Assembly: GCA_963693365.1 (NCBI GenBank)
Contig: CAVNZM010000004.1
Coordinates: 5,580,001 to 5,644,000 of the forward strand
From: Amoebidium appalachense
Taxonomy: Eukaryota; Ichthyosporea
DNA: 64,000 nucleotides
Reading direction: 5' to 3'
This document shows positions 23,385-35,207 of the stretch, piece by piece. The position numbers and the translations under genes were made by a program. A model generated the notes under the pieces. It was not told the DNA's origin. It worked only from the letters and a program-made list of their open reading frames with translations, and did no database searches. The stretch's first letter is position 1. Every line of letters begins with the position of its first letter.

Positions 23385-24005
23385 CTAGCCAACCCATGCA
23401 TGCACATATTTGCTTAGCCCACCCATGCATGCTGGCCTGGCGTTGGGCCGTGGGGGGCGTGCCTGCGGCACGCCGTGTAGAGCCGGAAACGGGTCGGGTT
23501 GGCGGGTTGGCGCCGACCCGAGGTTGCTAGGATGTGAGTGACCAGATATGCACCGTCAACTGCTATAAGTTGCGAAGGTTAGGCCAATAGCTCTCAAGTT
23601 ACATGCCGTGGCATGGGTTGTGATGCCCCCTGGATAGCCAGTACCGTCTGTTATGGCGTGACCAGGGTCCGCGCGATCGGCAGAGTGTAGGGAGTTTTAC
23701 CGCGGCGATCACATTCTGTACATCCGATTTATAGACTTCGGGGCGGTTGTCGCTCAATGGGCTTGAAGCCGAGCGCTAAACCAAAAAAAAAACAAAAAAA
23801 ACCCATGCATGCACATATATGCTTAGCCCACCCATGCATGCACATATCCTCCACCCATGCATTCACATTAAAATCAGCCCACCCATGCATTCACCCCACA
23901 TAATCGCCAACCCATGCATGCCATTAAAGTAATCCACCCATGCACGCACACTAATATTAGCCCACCCATGCACGCACACTAATATTAGCCCACCCATGCA
24001 TGCAC
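23385..24005. repeat. CCCATGCATGCACA minisatellite, interrupted
   Basis: Irregular units built on CCCATGCATGCACATAT...TTAGCCCA; an unrelated insertion splits the array. Confidence 0.8.
23437..23803 (+). mobile_element. Retroposon-like insertion with A-rich tail
   Basis: About 365 bp of unique, non-repetitive sequence interrupts a CCCATGCATGC minisatellite and ends in an A-rich tail (two A runs split by C, about 23782-23802). CCCATGCATGC flanks both ends, which could be a target-site duplication or simply the host repeat. On the minus strand GGCTTCAAGCCC loosely resembles a Pol III B box. Called a SINE-like element only tentatively. Confidence 0.4.
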
Positions 24006-24402
24006 GACACACCTCCCCGGCCAGCACGGGGCATGATGTATGGGCTATGCTTATTCAGCCATTGTCTTGCAATTGGTTGGGTGGCACTATATCATCATAC
24101 GGATGATGGCCATAGATCTTCGATTCCTGCGGGGTAAAGTCCGATCCCCTTCACCACCACCACCACCGGCCACACACACACGCACACACACACACACACA
24201 CACGCACACACACACGCACACGCACACGCACACACACACACGCACACACACACACACACCCACCCACCCACCCACACCCACCCACCCACCCACCCACCCA
24301 CCCACCCACCCACAGACACACACATACTTGCGTGCGTGCCCGTGCGCGCCCGCGCACACACACACACGCACACACGTACACACACACACACACACGTGTC
24401 AG

Positions 24403-24433
<31 letters not shown>

Positions 24434-25106
24434 GGCGCGCTTTCTGCAGCAACCCCTGCCCTTGAAATCACAGTTGGCCGGACGGCAGTCTTCCCGGTTG
24501 GGTCTCAATGCACATTTGTTGGTGCTCAAGGGGTCCGGGGAATAGGTCGGCACACCAGGTGCTTTTGTGTGTGTCATACATCATAAAGCAGTTCACTGTT
24601 GATATCAACACAGAGGGATACTCCCCATCATATCAGCATCCATGCATCCCGGCATTCAAGGAACATACACAGCCATACAGCCAAACACGGCCCATGGCCA
24701 ATACTTAGCAGGATAACCTCCGGGTTCCAACGCACATGTCCCCAACTCCAGTGCTTGCACTATGCCTTATTTTGTGCGTGTGCCATAGCCACAGGGCCCT
24801 GCACACTGCCCCACCGAAATGGCCCCCATCGACACCCACCCAACCTACACTCTGCCTTCGTGCATCTCTATGCCCACTGCTACGTGCCTGCCTGTGTTGA
24901 ACCGTGTGTACATGTGTGCAGGCCCAGTGTCATGCCCAGGCCTCTAGTTGCTAGCAGGTATGGGGTACTGTGCCTGTGTGTGTGTGTTCGCCGGGTGCCT
25001 TCAGTGCAACCATACATGCACACGCCCTGTCTGAGTCCCTCTCTGGCCTCCCTGTCTGTAGATGCCTCACCCTCCTCGATGTTGCCACTTCATCCTTACC
25101 CCCCTC

Positions 25107-28100
25107 TCATGTCGATTTCTTGTTTGGGTGCTGGGTGAGGTCGCGGTCAGCCAACAGCTGCTTGAGGTACTGTCGGCCCTTGCTCACTTCCTCGGCATCG
25201 GCAATGTATGTCACATCCCTGCCCCCACGTGTGAGACCACACACACACACACACACCAGACGCATATTCATATCATACAGAATCTGTACACACTAGCACA
25301 TAGTGTGCCATGTGTGGCACAAACACCCACGGTGGCACACACACACACGACCACCCGTGCTGTCTGGCTGTGCTTGCATGGCATAGTGGCTGTACACAAC
25401 CACCCACACCCATGTGACGGCAGACACACAGCGGGGCACACACCGGTGTGGATGGATGCCCATGCAGCACTACACTTGGAGTCATCGTGCAGGGTGTGCG
25501 CTGTAGGTCTGCAGGCACGGGTGTAATGCAGGGGGGTTTCGTGAAGTGCAAAGAGCATGGTGCAAAGCCGGAGAAGGGAGGTGGGGGGGGGGGTCACCCG
25601 CCAAAAGGGGGGGTTTTCACCTGCCTGAAAAGAGCATGGTGCACTACAGGGGGGGTTTTTCACCTGCCAAAGAGCATGGTGCCCTACAGGGGGGGTTTTT
25701 CACCTGCCAAAGAGCATGGTTGCGGCCCACTGCACGGCCACATACAGGCGGGACCGCATGGACCCCAGCATGGTCAGGTAGGCCGAGCGCCAGGTCAGCC
25801 AGGCCCTAAATCCGGTCAGGTCCAGACCCCCCCGCAGGTCCACCAGTGCCTTCTGGCTGCCCAGAGAGGCCATGGACCCCGGGTGGCGGTAGCTGAACAC
25901 CGGCTGGTCGGATTCGGCCTGGCCCTCAGCCACGGCATTGAGCATCCGCGCCAGATACTTGGCCTGAAAGTGCACGTGTCAGCCCGGCCCATCGCCTTCC
26001 CCCTCCCCCCTCCCCCTCCCCCCCTCCCCCCCCCCCCCCGGCCTCTTGTGGGCCCCCACCTGGCGGTTTGCCACGGCAGCCAGGCAGGGCAGGGAGGGCT
26101 GGCCCACGGAGGCATGGTAGGCCGCACAGTCCCCCAGCGCATACACCCCATCGGCCAGCTGCTCCGCCTGCACACCCACCCCTATGTCAGCACATGTGCA
26201 CCTGCACCCCCCCCCCCCCCCCCACAGCACACGCACGTGGTATGCGTGCAGGCGGGCATCCACGGCTATGCGGCCCTCCTTGGTCGTGGCCAGGCCCAGG
26301 CGCTTGGTCAGCATGGACGGGCCCACCCCCGTGCTCCACACCATCAGCCCGTAGCCAAACACCTCCCCACTGCTGAGCACAACCTCGCTGGCACGCACCT
26401 GCACCAGGGGGGGTCAGGCGGCGCATGCTAGTCACTCTGAGTGCTGTCTCCCTACGGCCTCTAACATACCTTGTATGTTGCCGCAGGCGACAGTCACTAA
26501 ACAAAGTTTGATCGCGCGTAATCGGATCTGGATTTACGCGCGGTAATTGGTTCAAAATGACGTAAACTCAGCCTACTAGTAAAAATAAGACATGATCCGC
26601 CTGCCCGGGCTTTTTATTTAATAAGATTGAAAGTTTGCTCTAAAACTTTTGAGCATTCCGATTGGTCATTACATATTGAGCGATCTGATTGGCCATTACA
26701 GCCAGAAGGACCCCGGCGGAGACTTCCCGCAGCGTCGTAGGCCGCCCCGGCCACTTACGTAAGCCAGCGGGTACAAAGCCTTGGAGACTAGGCGCATGCA
26801 GGGCATATGCTGGGCATGCAGGACATATGCTGGGCCTGCAGGGCATATGCTGGGCATACAGGGCATATGCAGGGCATGCAGGGCATATGCTGGGCATGCA
26901 GGGCATGCAGGGCATAAGCTGGGCATGCAGGGCATATGCTGGGCATGCAGGGCATATGCTGGGCATATAAATGCTGGGCATACACGTGCACATGCCTCCT
27001 TCACGGTGGCCCTCTTGAGGTGCACCCCCTCCCGTGTCAGGGTGCGTGCCGCATAGTCCCTCAGGTGACGGTCAAACGACCCCAGCACCTCGTTGGCCTC
27101 CACCAGTGTCACCTGCCACCCACCCCTCAGCCCTACTGCCATACCCACCAGCCCCCCCCACCTGCAGGGGACAGCCATGCGCACCTTTACGTCGTGCCTC
27201 AGCAGGGGGCGCACCCTCTTGACGTCCTCGTTGATAAAATCGCACAGGTCCCCCGCAAATTCCACCCCCGTGGGCCCACCCCCCACCACCACCACGTGCA
27301 GCAGCTGCCTGCGCTCCTCCTCGCTCAGCCCGGGCACAGCCGCCAGGCCCATGTTCCTCAGCAGGTGCCTGCGGATGGCCCTGGCCTCGCTGACCTCTCG
27401 CAGGAAGTATGCGTGCTCCTCCACCCCCGGCACACCAAACGTCAGAGGCTCTGCGCCGTGGGCCAGCACCAGGGCATCATAGGGCACACTAAACCAGCGC
27501 TGGGAGTTCTCGGGGTGTGCCGAGTTGACCGTCACACACTGCACCTGCAGCCACACACAGAGTTCAGCACCCCAGGCAACCTCGGGCCCAGGCCGTAGGT
27601 TGAGTGCTGCACGGTCATGGCCTGTCTTGCCTCCAGGTGGGTCATATCTCGACGAGTCGCACGGCAAATTCTTACATGGTCTGTGGGTCACTGATTCTCA
27701 GCCTTGCCATTGTGTGTATTGTTCACATAGTAAACACCTGACCCACGTTAAAGTCATAGATCAGTCGAAGCCCCTCCCCACGCACACGTCCACTCTTTGC
27801 CATCCAATAACTTTTTCTTCTCCGAGCCCTTCCGCTTTCTCCCCCCGCCCCAACACTGCATACCTCCTTCTTTGCTGTGTCTATGCCGTAGACCATGGCC
27901 GGCACAAAGGCATTAAGGGACCGCGTCAGCGCAGGCTGCACGTTGAATATGGGCTCACAGATGGAGCGGAACTCCAGCGTGCCCGTGGTGGTCTGCGGCA
28001 GCAGCGGGGTGAACACCATGTGGTTGCGCAGGGAGCTGTGGGGGCGTGTGAGCGGTGGGTTTGCAAAGCACTGGCCAGGCAAGGCCCAGTAACATAGGCA

Positions 28101-28598
28101 CAACAGTGCAGGGGCCTTGGGTTGTTGTCGGGGTACGAGCAGGAAGGGCCCCAGCACCCAGCGTGAAGTAATGTTAGCTCAATCTGGACACCACAGGCCC
28201 AGGCAACTAGCAGCAGTGTGGCGGGAAAAGAAGGCCAAGGGTGCCCAAGCAGGACTTCGGGTGGGGGGGAAGGAAGTGTTGTGGTAGAGGATCTGCGTGT
28301 GCGTGTGTGTTTTCCTGTGGAGGGGAAGGGGGGGGGAGGGGGGGGGGGGGGGGGGAAGGGGGGGGGGAAAGGGGGGAGGGGGTGGTGGCACACACATGAC
28401 CGTCAGGTCGTACAAATCCATGTTGAGGTCACGGGCCACTCGCGTACCGGCCCAGCCCGTGCCCACCACCACCACCTTGCGCCGCTGGCTCGGCCCTGCC
28501 GCCGCACACAGCTGCCGTCTGCCCAGCTGCTGACCTAATGCCCTGCACAGGGGTGGCCCGGCCGTGCGGCTGGGGGCCAGACAGGCAAGGGAAGACAT
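25107..28598 (-). CDS. Alternative (type II) NADH dehydrogenase, mitochondrial
   Basis: Eight exons (28598-28396, 28035-27864, 27544-27185, 27112-26996, 26398-26237, 26167-26060, 25963-25704, 25218-25107) join in phase to 497 residues. NDH2 passes electrons from NADH to quinone without pumping protons, bypassing complex I. Seen: Arg/Ser-rich presequence before [16 protein letters not shown] (FAD-binding GxGxxG-type); [33 protein letters not shown] (NADH-binding fold); [21 protein letters not shown]; and the C-terminal WRSAYLT...[17 protein letters not shown] membrane-anchor block. No EF-hand insertion, so it resembles plant/protist NDA-type enzymes. Intron 4 appears to use a GC donor (GAG|GCATGT). 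A canonical GT site 12 bases further would insert four residues not expected by alignment. Divergent from PAAF1. Confidence 0.94.
25618..25719. repeat. Tandem duplication of NDH2 exon-7 end and donor site
   Basis: CACCTGCCAAAGAGCATGG occurs at 25661-25679 and at the real exon end 25701-25719, with a diverged copy (CACCTGCCTGAAAAGAGCATGG) at 25618-25639. On the gene strand each copy carries the exon end plus a GTGAAAA donor. Confidence 0.85.
26796..26975. repeat. GGGCATATGCTGGGCATGCA minisatellite
   Basis: About 20-bp imperfect units (some shortened) filling the part of NDH2 intron 4 next to its 5' splice site. Confidence 0.9.
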
Positions 28599-29449
28599 GG
28601 TGCTGGGTGCACGTGGGAGAACAAGCACGCACGTCGTGCACACGGACACAAAAGGGTGGCTGGCTGGAGGGCGGCCGTGCTAACCTCAACATGAAACTTC
28701 TGCGTACAAGGGAGGTTGCTCAGCGTGTGCCACTTTCTGGCCTTAGCATGCACAGGACATGGAGGAAAGAGTAAGGGCACTTGCACTATGGGATGGTAAC
28801 GGGCCTATGTCCAACTTACGAGGGCTCTATGTCGTAGCCTATTGTGCACATAAGAATATTATTACTGTAGGCCTATGCCATCACATCTGCCTAAAACATT
28901 TTGGGCGTGGGCAAGGATTCAAAGGCAGGTTTGTTGTGCCTGCCATATATGGCTATTGCAGAGCATTTAGCCAATCAGGTGCGCCGTGGAGGCGTTCAAC
29001 AGAAATCATCAGGCGAGTAGCAGGCTGATGGACGAGTAAACAGCCGATTGTATGAAAGAAGACCTACCAACTAATTTAGTAGTATACTGAAAAACACAAA
29101 TTTTCGGCGCTATACGTTGACATCACTACTTTGTTTACGCCGCCTGGCGTAATTCTTTAATAAATCGTTCTACATACTTACCGCTTTTAGGGTCCGGCTA
29201 ACCAGCTTCATATGGAAATTTTGCCCTTCCCTTTATGAAAGCACTGCCATTGGTACAACCAATATGCCTATGACGTCATATGGGTAAACAAGATCTTGAT
29301 TGCGCAAACCATGAAACTGCTCATCGAACGAACTGCGGAGTGAACAACCGTGAGTGTGAGAGCTAACAGGCAGAGCTACAGGCGCAACCCCTAGATATTC
29401 ACCCCATACGCCTACACAGGCACGCAGGCTGAGGTTCCCTCCTTACAGC
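28599..29449. promoter_or_regulatory. Bidirectional promoter region, NDH2/PAAF1
   Basis: AT-richer spacer between divergent genes with a perfect TGACGTCA at 29271-29278 and CCAAT-type boxes (ATTGG about 29249, CCAAT about 29259, CCAAT about 28969). Function inferred from position and motifs. Confidence 0.5.
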
Positions 29450-29769
29450 ATGGAGCAACCGCCACTGCTGACCGTCCAGCCAGACTGGCCCGTAGCCCTC
29501 AGGTTACACACACACACGCACAACCCTCACAGTGCACCACAGACACGTAAACGCACACACACTCAAACTTAAACGGCTTATACACACAAACACACAGGAC
29601 ACAAACACATGTGCGCTTGCTCACACCCGCACGAACACACACGCATGCACGCATGCAAGCACACACACGCAAGCACACATGCGCGCACACACACATACAC
29701 GCACACGCACACGCACACACACACACACACATACACGCAACGCACACACACCAAACACGCACACGCGCA

Positions 29770-29858
<89 letters not shown>

Positions 29859-31308
29859 CAGCACTCGCATGCATGCACACAAGCACACATACATGTACGT
29901 AGACACAAGCTGACAAAAGCACACGGCAACTCCCATATACAAACACAAAAACTACACACACGCACACACCACACACATGGGGCTTGTGTACTCGGGCACA
30001 CGGCGCACACGGGCGAGAAAGGGGGGCAGGGGCGGAGGAGGGGGGGGGGGGGGGGGGGGGGGGCGTTGGGAGGAGGGCGAGAGAGAGAAAGAAAGAAAGG
30101 GTGGGAGAGAGGGACTGAGGGAGGGAAAGAGAGAAAGAGAGGGGGGATGGGGGGGGGGAGGGGGGGAGGGGGGAATATAAAAAGAGAGAGAGAGAGACAG
30201 TGTGTGTGTGTGAGTGAGTGAGAGTGAGAGTGAGAGAGCAACAGAGAGAGTTAAAGAGGGACGGACGTTGCGCCACGGGCAGTCTAGGAGGGTATGAAGG
30301 GGGTGCTGGAAAGAGAAGCAGGAAAGAGGATGCACGTGGAGAAAAGGGAGACATAAGGGGGGAGGGGGTGGGGGGTAAAGTGGATGTGAGAAAGGGATAG
30401 AGAAGGGGGAGGGGGGAAGGGGGACGGGCAGAGCGAGAGGGTGGGTGAGAGATACCGACCGAGGAAGGATGATGGAGAGAGAAAGGTCACAGGGGGAGAG
30501 GGCGGGGGGGGAGAGGGGCGGGGAAAGGGAAGGGGGGGGGGAGAGGGGGAGGGGGAAGGGGGGGGGGGGGGGTTAGGGAGAGGGAGAGAGAGAGGGGGGT
30601 GGGGGGTGGGAGAGGGAGAGGGAGAGAGTGTGTATATGGCTTTCTCTGACAGAGTGTCAATGTCATTGGTAGACTCGGCTAAGAAGATAATCCCTGCCTA
30701 GTTCCTTTCTTATTTCTTCTCCTTTGTCTTCTTCCCTTTTTAGTGAATATTGGTGGGTGGTTGCGTTGTGGGTAGAACCGCGGGCGTGAAGGGAGGAGGG
30801 GAGTGGGGAAGAGGGGGAGGGGGGGGGAAGGGAGGGGGCGGGGGGGGGAAGGGGGGGGGGTGGGGGGATGGAGGATACTTTGAAGGTTTTCACAATTTGA
30901 TTAGTTTTGACATTCAAGCCTGGGCAGGTTAATGGATTTGAGCTAGGTGGTGTTTGTCCTCTCCTTTCACTTTTGACTCGTATGTGTGGATGGATGGTGG
31001 TGGTGGTGGTGGTGGTGGTGGTGGGGGGGGGGGGGGGGGGATTCATGGTTGGCATATTGAGTCATATTAAAATGTTCTGCTTGGCATGCTTTTTGCGGTT
31101 GAGTTTTTTGCTTGTGTGTATACAGAGATGGGCATGAAGAGAACAAGCTGGGAAGGGAGGGGAGAGTGGGGGGGGAGAGGGGGGGGGGGGGGGTGGGGGG
31201 GGTCATATGGGCCCTAATTTGTTGTGTGAGGTGACGAGGCACACGGCCTTTGACGGGGCACCCACAGGGAGGGCGACAAGAGCATATGGGTCAGCCTGAC
31301 GTGGCCAG

Positions 31309-31386
<78 letters not shown>

Positions 31387-33237
31387 AAAAGTGGTGTGTG
31401 GGCAGGAGGGGGAAGAGGTGTATGTACCTGTACCTCTGTGGCTGTGGGTGCACGTGTGGAATGGAGCATGGAAAGCTGCAGGACGGTGAAGTACTGATTG
31501 CAGGGCGGTGCATGTGCTGATTGCAGGGCGGTGCATGTACTGATTGCAGGGCCGTGCATGTACTGATTGCAGGGCGGCAACATGCCAGTTTACACGGCAC
31601 GCTGAGGGTTGAGGTCACGGCCCAGGGCCTATGCCTGAGCTCACTAGAGGGCTTCACGGCACAGCTACTACCCGTGTGTGCATGCCTGGGTGTATAGGGG
31701 GGGTGGGGGTGGAGAGCAGGGGTGCTGACGGGCAGGGCAGGGCACAGGAGATGCCCAGCAGATGCGTGTGGCCCACACAGCCACACACACAGAGGCCACA
31801 TTCAGAGCCCCCTCGGCAGTATTCCAGGCCCTGGCAAAGCCCCCGGTATGCTGCCTAACCTCCCCTGTGCATCTTAGGCCCACATGCCCTGGGCTGCACA
31901 GGCACGGTCCAATCATTGCACTGCACACTGACGGGGCCACAGGTGTATGGCCTGGACATCTCGCCTGGGGGCCAGCTAGGGGTGGCTGGGGGTGCAGATG
32001 GCAGCCTGGTGGTGTTTCTGACCGACGATGGGTCAGTGCAGGTATACAAGGGCGTGCTGCTTTGGTTCTATGAGGGAGGGCATGGCACTGACGGGTGGGT
32101 GGGGCCAATTAGCGGCGGCTGGAGGGCCACGTGGCCGGTGTGGACAGCTGCCGGTTTTTTCCCAGCGGCAAGGTCGTGCTGAGTGCTGACCTGGCAATAC
32201 GGTAGGAGTAGATGGGGGGGCGAGGAGAGGGGTAGGTGCTGACGAGGTGTGTGCAGGATATGGGATGTGGAGGAGGGGACATGTGCAGCTGTGTTTGGGG
32301 GGCACACACAAGGTGTGTGTGTGTGTGTGTGTGTTGGGGGGGGAGGGGGGAGGAGGGGGGGAGGCTGGGCGTAACAAGTAGACGTGAGGGGCTGATCTTT
32401 GGTGGGCAGGCATTACCGACACAGCGATTGTGGATAGGGGCCGCAACATCATCAGTACGTTCCACCCCCCACACACCACACCTGCACTATGCATATGCAG
32501 CATCCACCCCCCACACACCACACATGCACAAGTCACACACCACACATGCACCGTGGATATGCAGCATTCACCCCACACACACCACACATGCACTATGCAC
32601 GTGCAGCATTCACCCCCTACATGCGGTATGCATGGTCCCTCGAGTGTTTGCATCGTAGCAGCTGTGCCGTGTGGTTCATGCAGCATGCCGGGCAGTAATG
32701 GCCCCTGGGGTCAGGGGCCATGGCCAGACACGTGCTGACCAGGGTGCAGGTGTGTCCCGGGATGGCAGTGCCCGGCTGTGGGACTGTGGCCGGTCGGCCT
32801 CTATTGCCACGCTGTACAGCGGCACAGGGCCAATCAACGGCTGTGCGCTGGCCCAGCCAGACATGCAGCTGCCGGCACCCACGCCCCAGTCAGGTAGGCC
32901 AGTGGCTGGCTGGTGGCTGGGGGCCGCAGGGACTGACTGGCTGCAGGGGAGAGGGAGGTGGGCACGGGGGGCAAGCTGCTGCTGCTGGCAGGGCAGGATG
33001 GCTGCATGAGGGCCGTGGCGGTGCAGGCAAGAGACCAGGTCGGTGGGGGCGCACGTGCAGGCACATGGCCCAGCATGCATGCAGGCACATGCAGGTATTC
33101 ACGGCCCACTGCAGGTGGTGTCAGTGGACTGTGGAAGTGCCGTGCAGTGCTGCAGCCAGGGCACGGGCACGGTGGTGGCTGCCGGCACTGCTGACGGCAC
33201 CGTGCTGACCTGGGACCTGCGCAACACAGCGTACGTG

Positions 33238-33283
<46 letters not shown>

Positions 33284-33377
33284 CGGCACGTGCTGGTGTC
33301 TAATTTTTCCTAACTTTGCAGCCTTTTTCTATACCTCTTTGCTAGATTGAGTTTCCACACATTATGATACAGCATAG

Positions 33378-33418
<41 letters not shown>

Positions 33419-34131
33419 TCTTCTCATGGCTCCACACACCTGGAGGCACCATGGGCACCCCACGCTGCAGCATGGCCACATGCATGCACACACACATGCC
33501 CAGGCCAGGCAGCCCTGTGCATGCATGCCCCATACCACCCCCCTTTTATGCGCTGACACGGTCCAGCAGGAGTCCACTGCAGACGTGGGCTCTGGGCCCG
33601 GCAGCAATCACGGCCCTGGCTGTTGCACCCAGCGGCTGGTGGGTGGCCACAGGTATGAGGCACACACAGCACATATGCACATGCACACACATACAGACAC
33701 ACAGCACACAAATACATGCACGCACACACACACCACATATGTACATTACTCACACGACATACAGACACACATGCATACGACACATGCATACATACACGCC
33801 ATGTAAATACACACATGCAGATGCATGCACACTTGGTCTGTGTGCCCATCACACGAAATTCTGTACGTCTACAGCACTCACATGCACGCCTGTGCACCCA
33901 CTTCCGCTGCCGCCATCATGTGTGCTGCCTGCAGACCCAAGCATGGCCCCACAGTATGGCGGTGGCATGTAACTGGCGGGTTGGGCAGGGGCCGGGCGTG
34001 TGCAGCAGCTGGGGGGCAGTGGTGCCGTGCTCACTGGGCCCGACACGGACCCGGTGGGCCGGCTGTGTGTGCAGGGCCACACGGTGTACACGTGCTGCCG
34101 GGATGGGTTGGTGCGCAAGTATGTGCTGTAG
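29450..34131 (+). CDS. PAAF1: PAAF1-like WD40 proteasome regulator
   Basis: Thirteen exons (29450-29502, 31268-about 31314, 31573-31673, 31795-31845, 31943-32041, 32113-32201, 32257-32312, 32410-32454, 32750-32893, 32947-33038, 33115-33230, 33570-33652, 33989-34131) join to 372 residues. PAAF1 binds 19S ATPases (Rpt subunits) and modulates 26S assembly. Seen: N-terminal LLTVQPDWPVALRE like the family start; WD repeats with DISPGGQLGVAGGADG, GHVAGVDSCRFFPSGKVV, ITDTAIVDRGRN, SRDGSARLWDCGRSASI, REVGTGGKLLLLAG; and the diagnostic C-terminus YTCCRDGLVRKYVL. The exon-2 donor lies inside a (GT)n tract, and only some GT positions give the phase that exon 3 needs. The last intron is followed directly by GAGRVQQ; an alternative extra exon near 33930 is possible. 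The stop is 22 bp from an LTR element. Confidence 0.93.
29773..29855. repeat. (CA)n microsatellite in PAAF1 intron 1
   Basis: About 40 CA units after a longer interrupted CA-rich stretch; followed by GA/GGGA-rich DNA to about 30640 in the same 1.8-kb intron. Confidence 0.95.
31309..31385. repeat. (GT)n tract starting at the PAAF1 exon-2 donor
   Basis: About 36 GT units beginning directly at the exon end, so any of the units could serve as the 5' splice site. Confidence 0.93.
31491..31580. repeat. 23-bp array duplicating the PAAF1 exon-3 acceptor
   Basis: Four copies of a 23-bp unit containing CTGATTGCAGGGC. AGs fall at 31503, 31526, 31549 and 31572, and the last is the acceptor required by frame. 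Confidence 0.88.
32463..32625. repeat. Imperfect minisatellite in PAAF1 intron 8
   Basis: Three to four imperfect units around CACACCACACATGCAC...TATGCAGCATTCACCCC. Confidence 0.75.
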
Positions 34132-34153
34132 CTGTACACACGCACCTAGGGCC

Positions 34154-34570
34154 TGTTGGAGTGCAGACTTACGCTCACTCCACAATATGTGTATGTTAGC
34201 TTTACAATTGGTTCCGTGTACACAGACACACGCTGACACTCGATCACCACATGCACATCTGCATAGTTGAGGAATGTTGCCAATTGTGTTTTGACTGCAA
34301 ACGATTGGTTCACTGGTCCCAGAGATCTCTAAATGAAAGTAACCAATCCGATTAGCACCTGGCATCCGGATTACATTCCAGACTGCTGCCCCACGGGTAT
34401 ATAAGCCACGTCTCTGCCAGGTGCAGTCATGGAGTTCAGTCATGGAGTTCAGTCATGGAGTTCAGTCATGGAGTTCAGTCATGGAGTTAACACACTGAAA
34501 GCAGTAAAAAACGGGTCAGCGCCCAAGCGCGCCACGACGACCCTAGTCACAGCGGACTCTACTTCCAACA
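34154..34570 (+). repeat. 5' LTR
   Basis: 417 bp with TATATAAG at 34398-34405, CCAAT boxes upstream of it, and four and a half copies of a 13-bp unit ATGGAGTTCAGTC from 34429. The TATA box marks the likely U3/R promoter. Confidence 0.9.
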
Positions 34571-34790
34571 GGGTTATGGGCCCAGACACGACACCGCGGC
34601 CTCTAACTTCATTAGAGACTTTCGCTTCCACAAACTCCATCCGCAGCAGCCTGCGACATCAACGTCAAGTATTCCACTTCATTGGCGGGGCACGCACCAC
34701 AGTGGAATGCACACCCCGGTCTACCCTGCAAGCAGCCACACTCACTCTCTCTTCTCTAGTGGTGTGTACACTTCTCCAATTGGGTAGGGG

Positions 34791-35207
34791 TGTTGGAGTG
34801 CAGACTTACGCTCACTCCACAATATGTGTATGTTAGCTTTACAATTGGTTCCGTGTACACAGACACACGCTGACACTCGATCACCACATGCACATCTGCA
34901 TAGTTGAGGAATGTTGCCAATTGTGTTTTGACTGCAAACGATTGGTTCACTGGTCCCAGAGATCTCTAAATGAAAGTAACCAATCCGATTAGCACCTGGC
35001 ATCCGGATTACATTCCAGACTGCTGCCCCACGGGTATATAAGCCACGTCTCTGCCAGGTGCAGTCATGGAGTTCAGTCATGGAGTTCAGTCATGGAGTTC
35101 AGTCATGGAGTTCAGTCATGGAGTTAACACACTGAAAGCAGTAAAAAACGGGTCAGCGCCCAAGCGCGCCACGACGACCCTAGTCACAGCGGACTCTACT
35201 TCCAACA
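34791..35207 (+). repeat. 3' LTR
   Basis: Constant offset of 637 bases from the left copy at both ends and no differences seen by eye; TATATAAG at 35035-35042. Confidence 0.9.

Larger units (their letters stand above)
22988..25106. other. Convergent spacer between alpha-arrestin and NDH2 3' ends
   Basis: No coding exons seen. It holds a CCCATGCATGCAC-type minisatellite (about 23385-23436 and 23804-24005), an insertion between its halves (23437-23803), long (CA)n/(CACC)n (about 24172-24314) and a C tract (about 24403-24431). Confidence 0.6.
34154..35207 (+). mobile_element. Complete short LTR retroelement (TRIM-like), non-autonomous
   Basis: Two apparently identical 417-bp direct repeats (34154-34570 and 34791-35207) begin TGTTGGA and end TCCAACA, the inverted ends typical of LTRs, and enclose only 220 bp with no protein domain. 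The element is flanked by a GGGCC target duplication (34149-34153 and 35208-35212). GGGTTATGGGCCCA starts directly after the left LTR (34571) and is the complement of the anticodon-arm region of eukaryotic initiator tRNA-Met, the primer site type known for Drosophila copia. A purine-rich GGGTAGGGG (34782-34790) precedes the right LTR. It must depend on proteins supplied in trans. Identical LTRs imply recent insertion. It sits in the expected PAAF1 3' UTR, same orientation. Confidence 0.9.

Noticed and set aside
33925-33988. Extra PAAF1 exon reading DPSMAPQYGG
   Set aside because: It would need a 27-base intron after it; skipping it also keeps phase and aligns better with the family.
34429-34836. 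Open frame beginning MEFSHGVQSWSS
   Set aside because: It lies in the LTR and short interior of the retroelement and arises from the 13-bp array; no retroelement protein domain.
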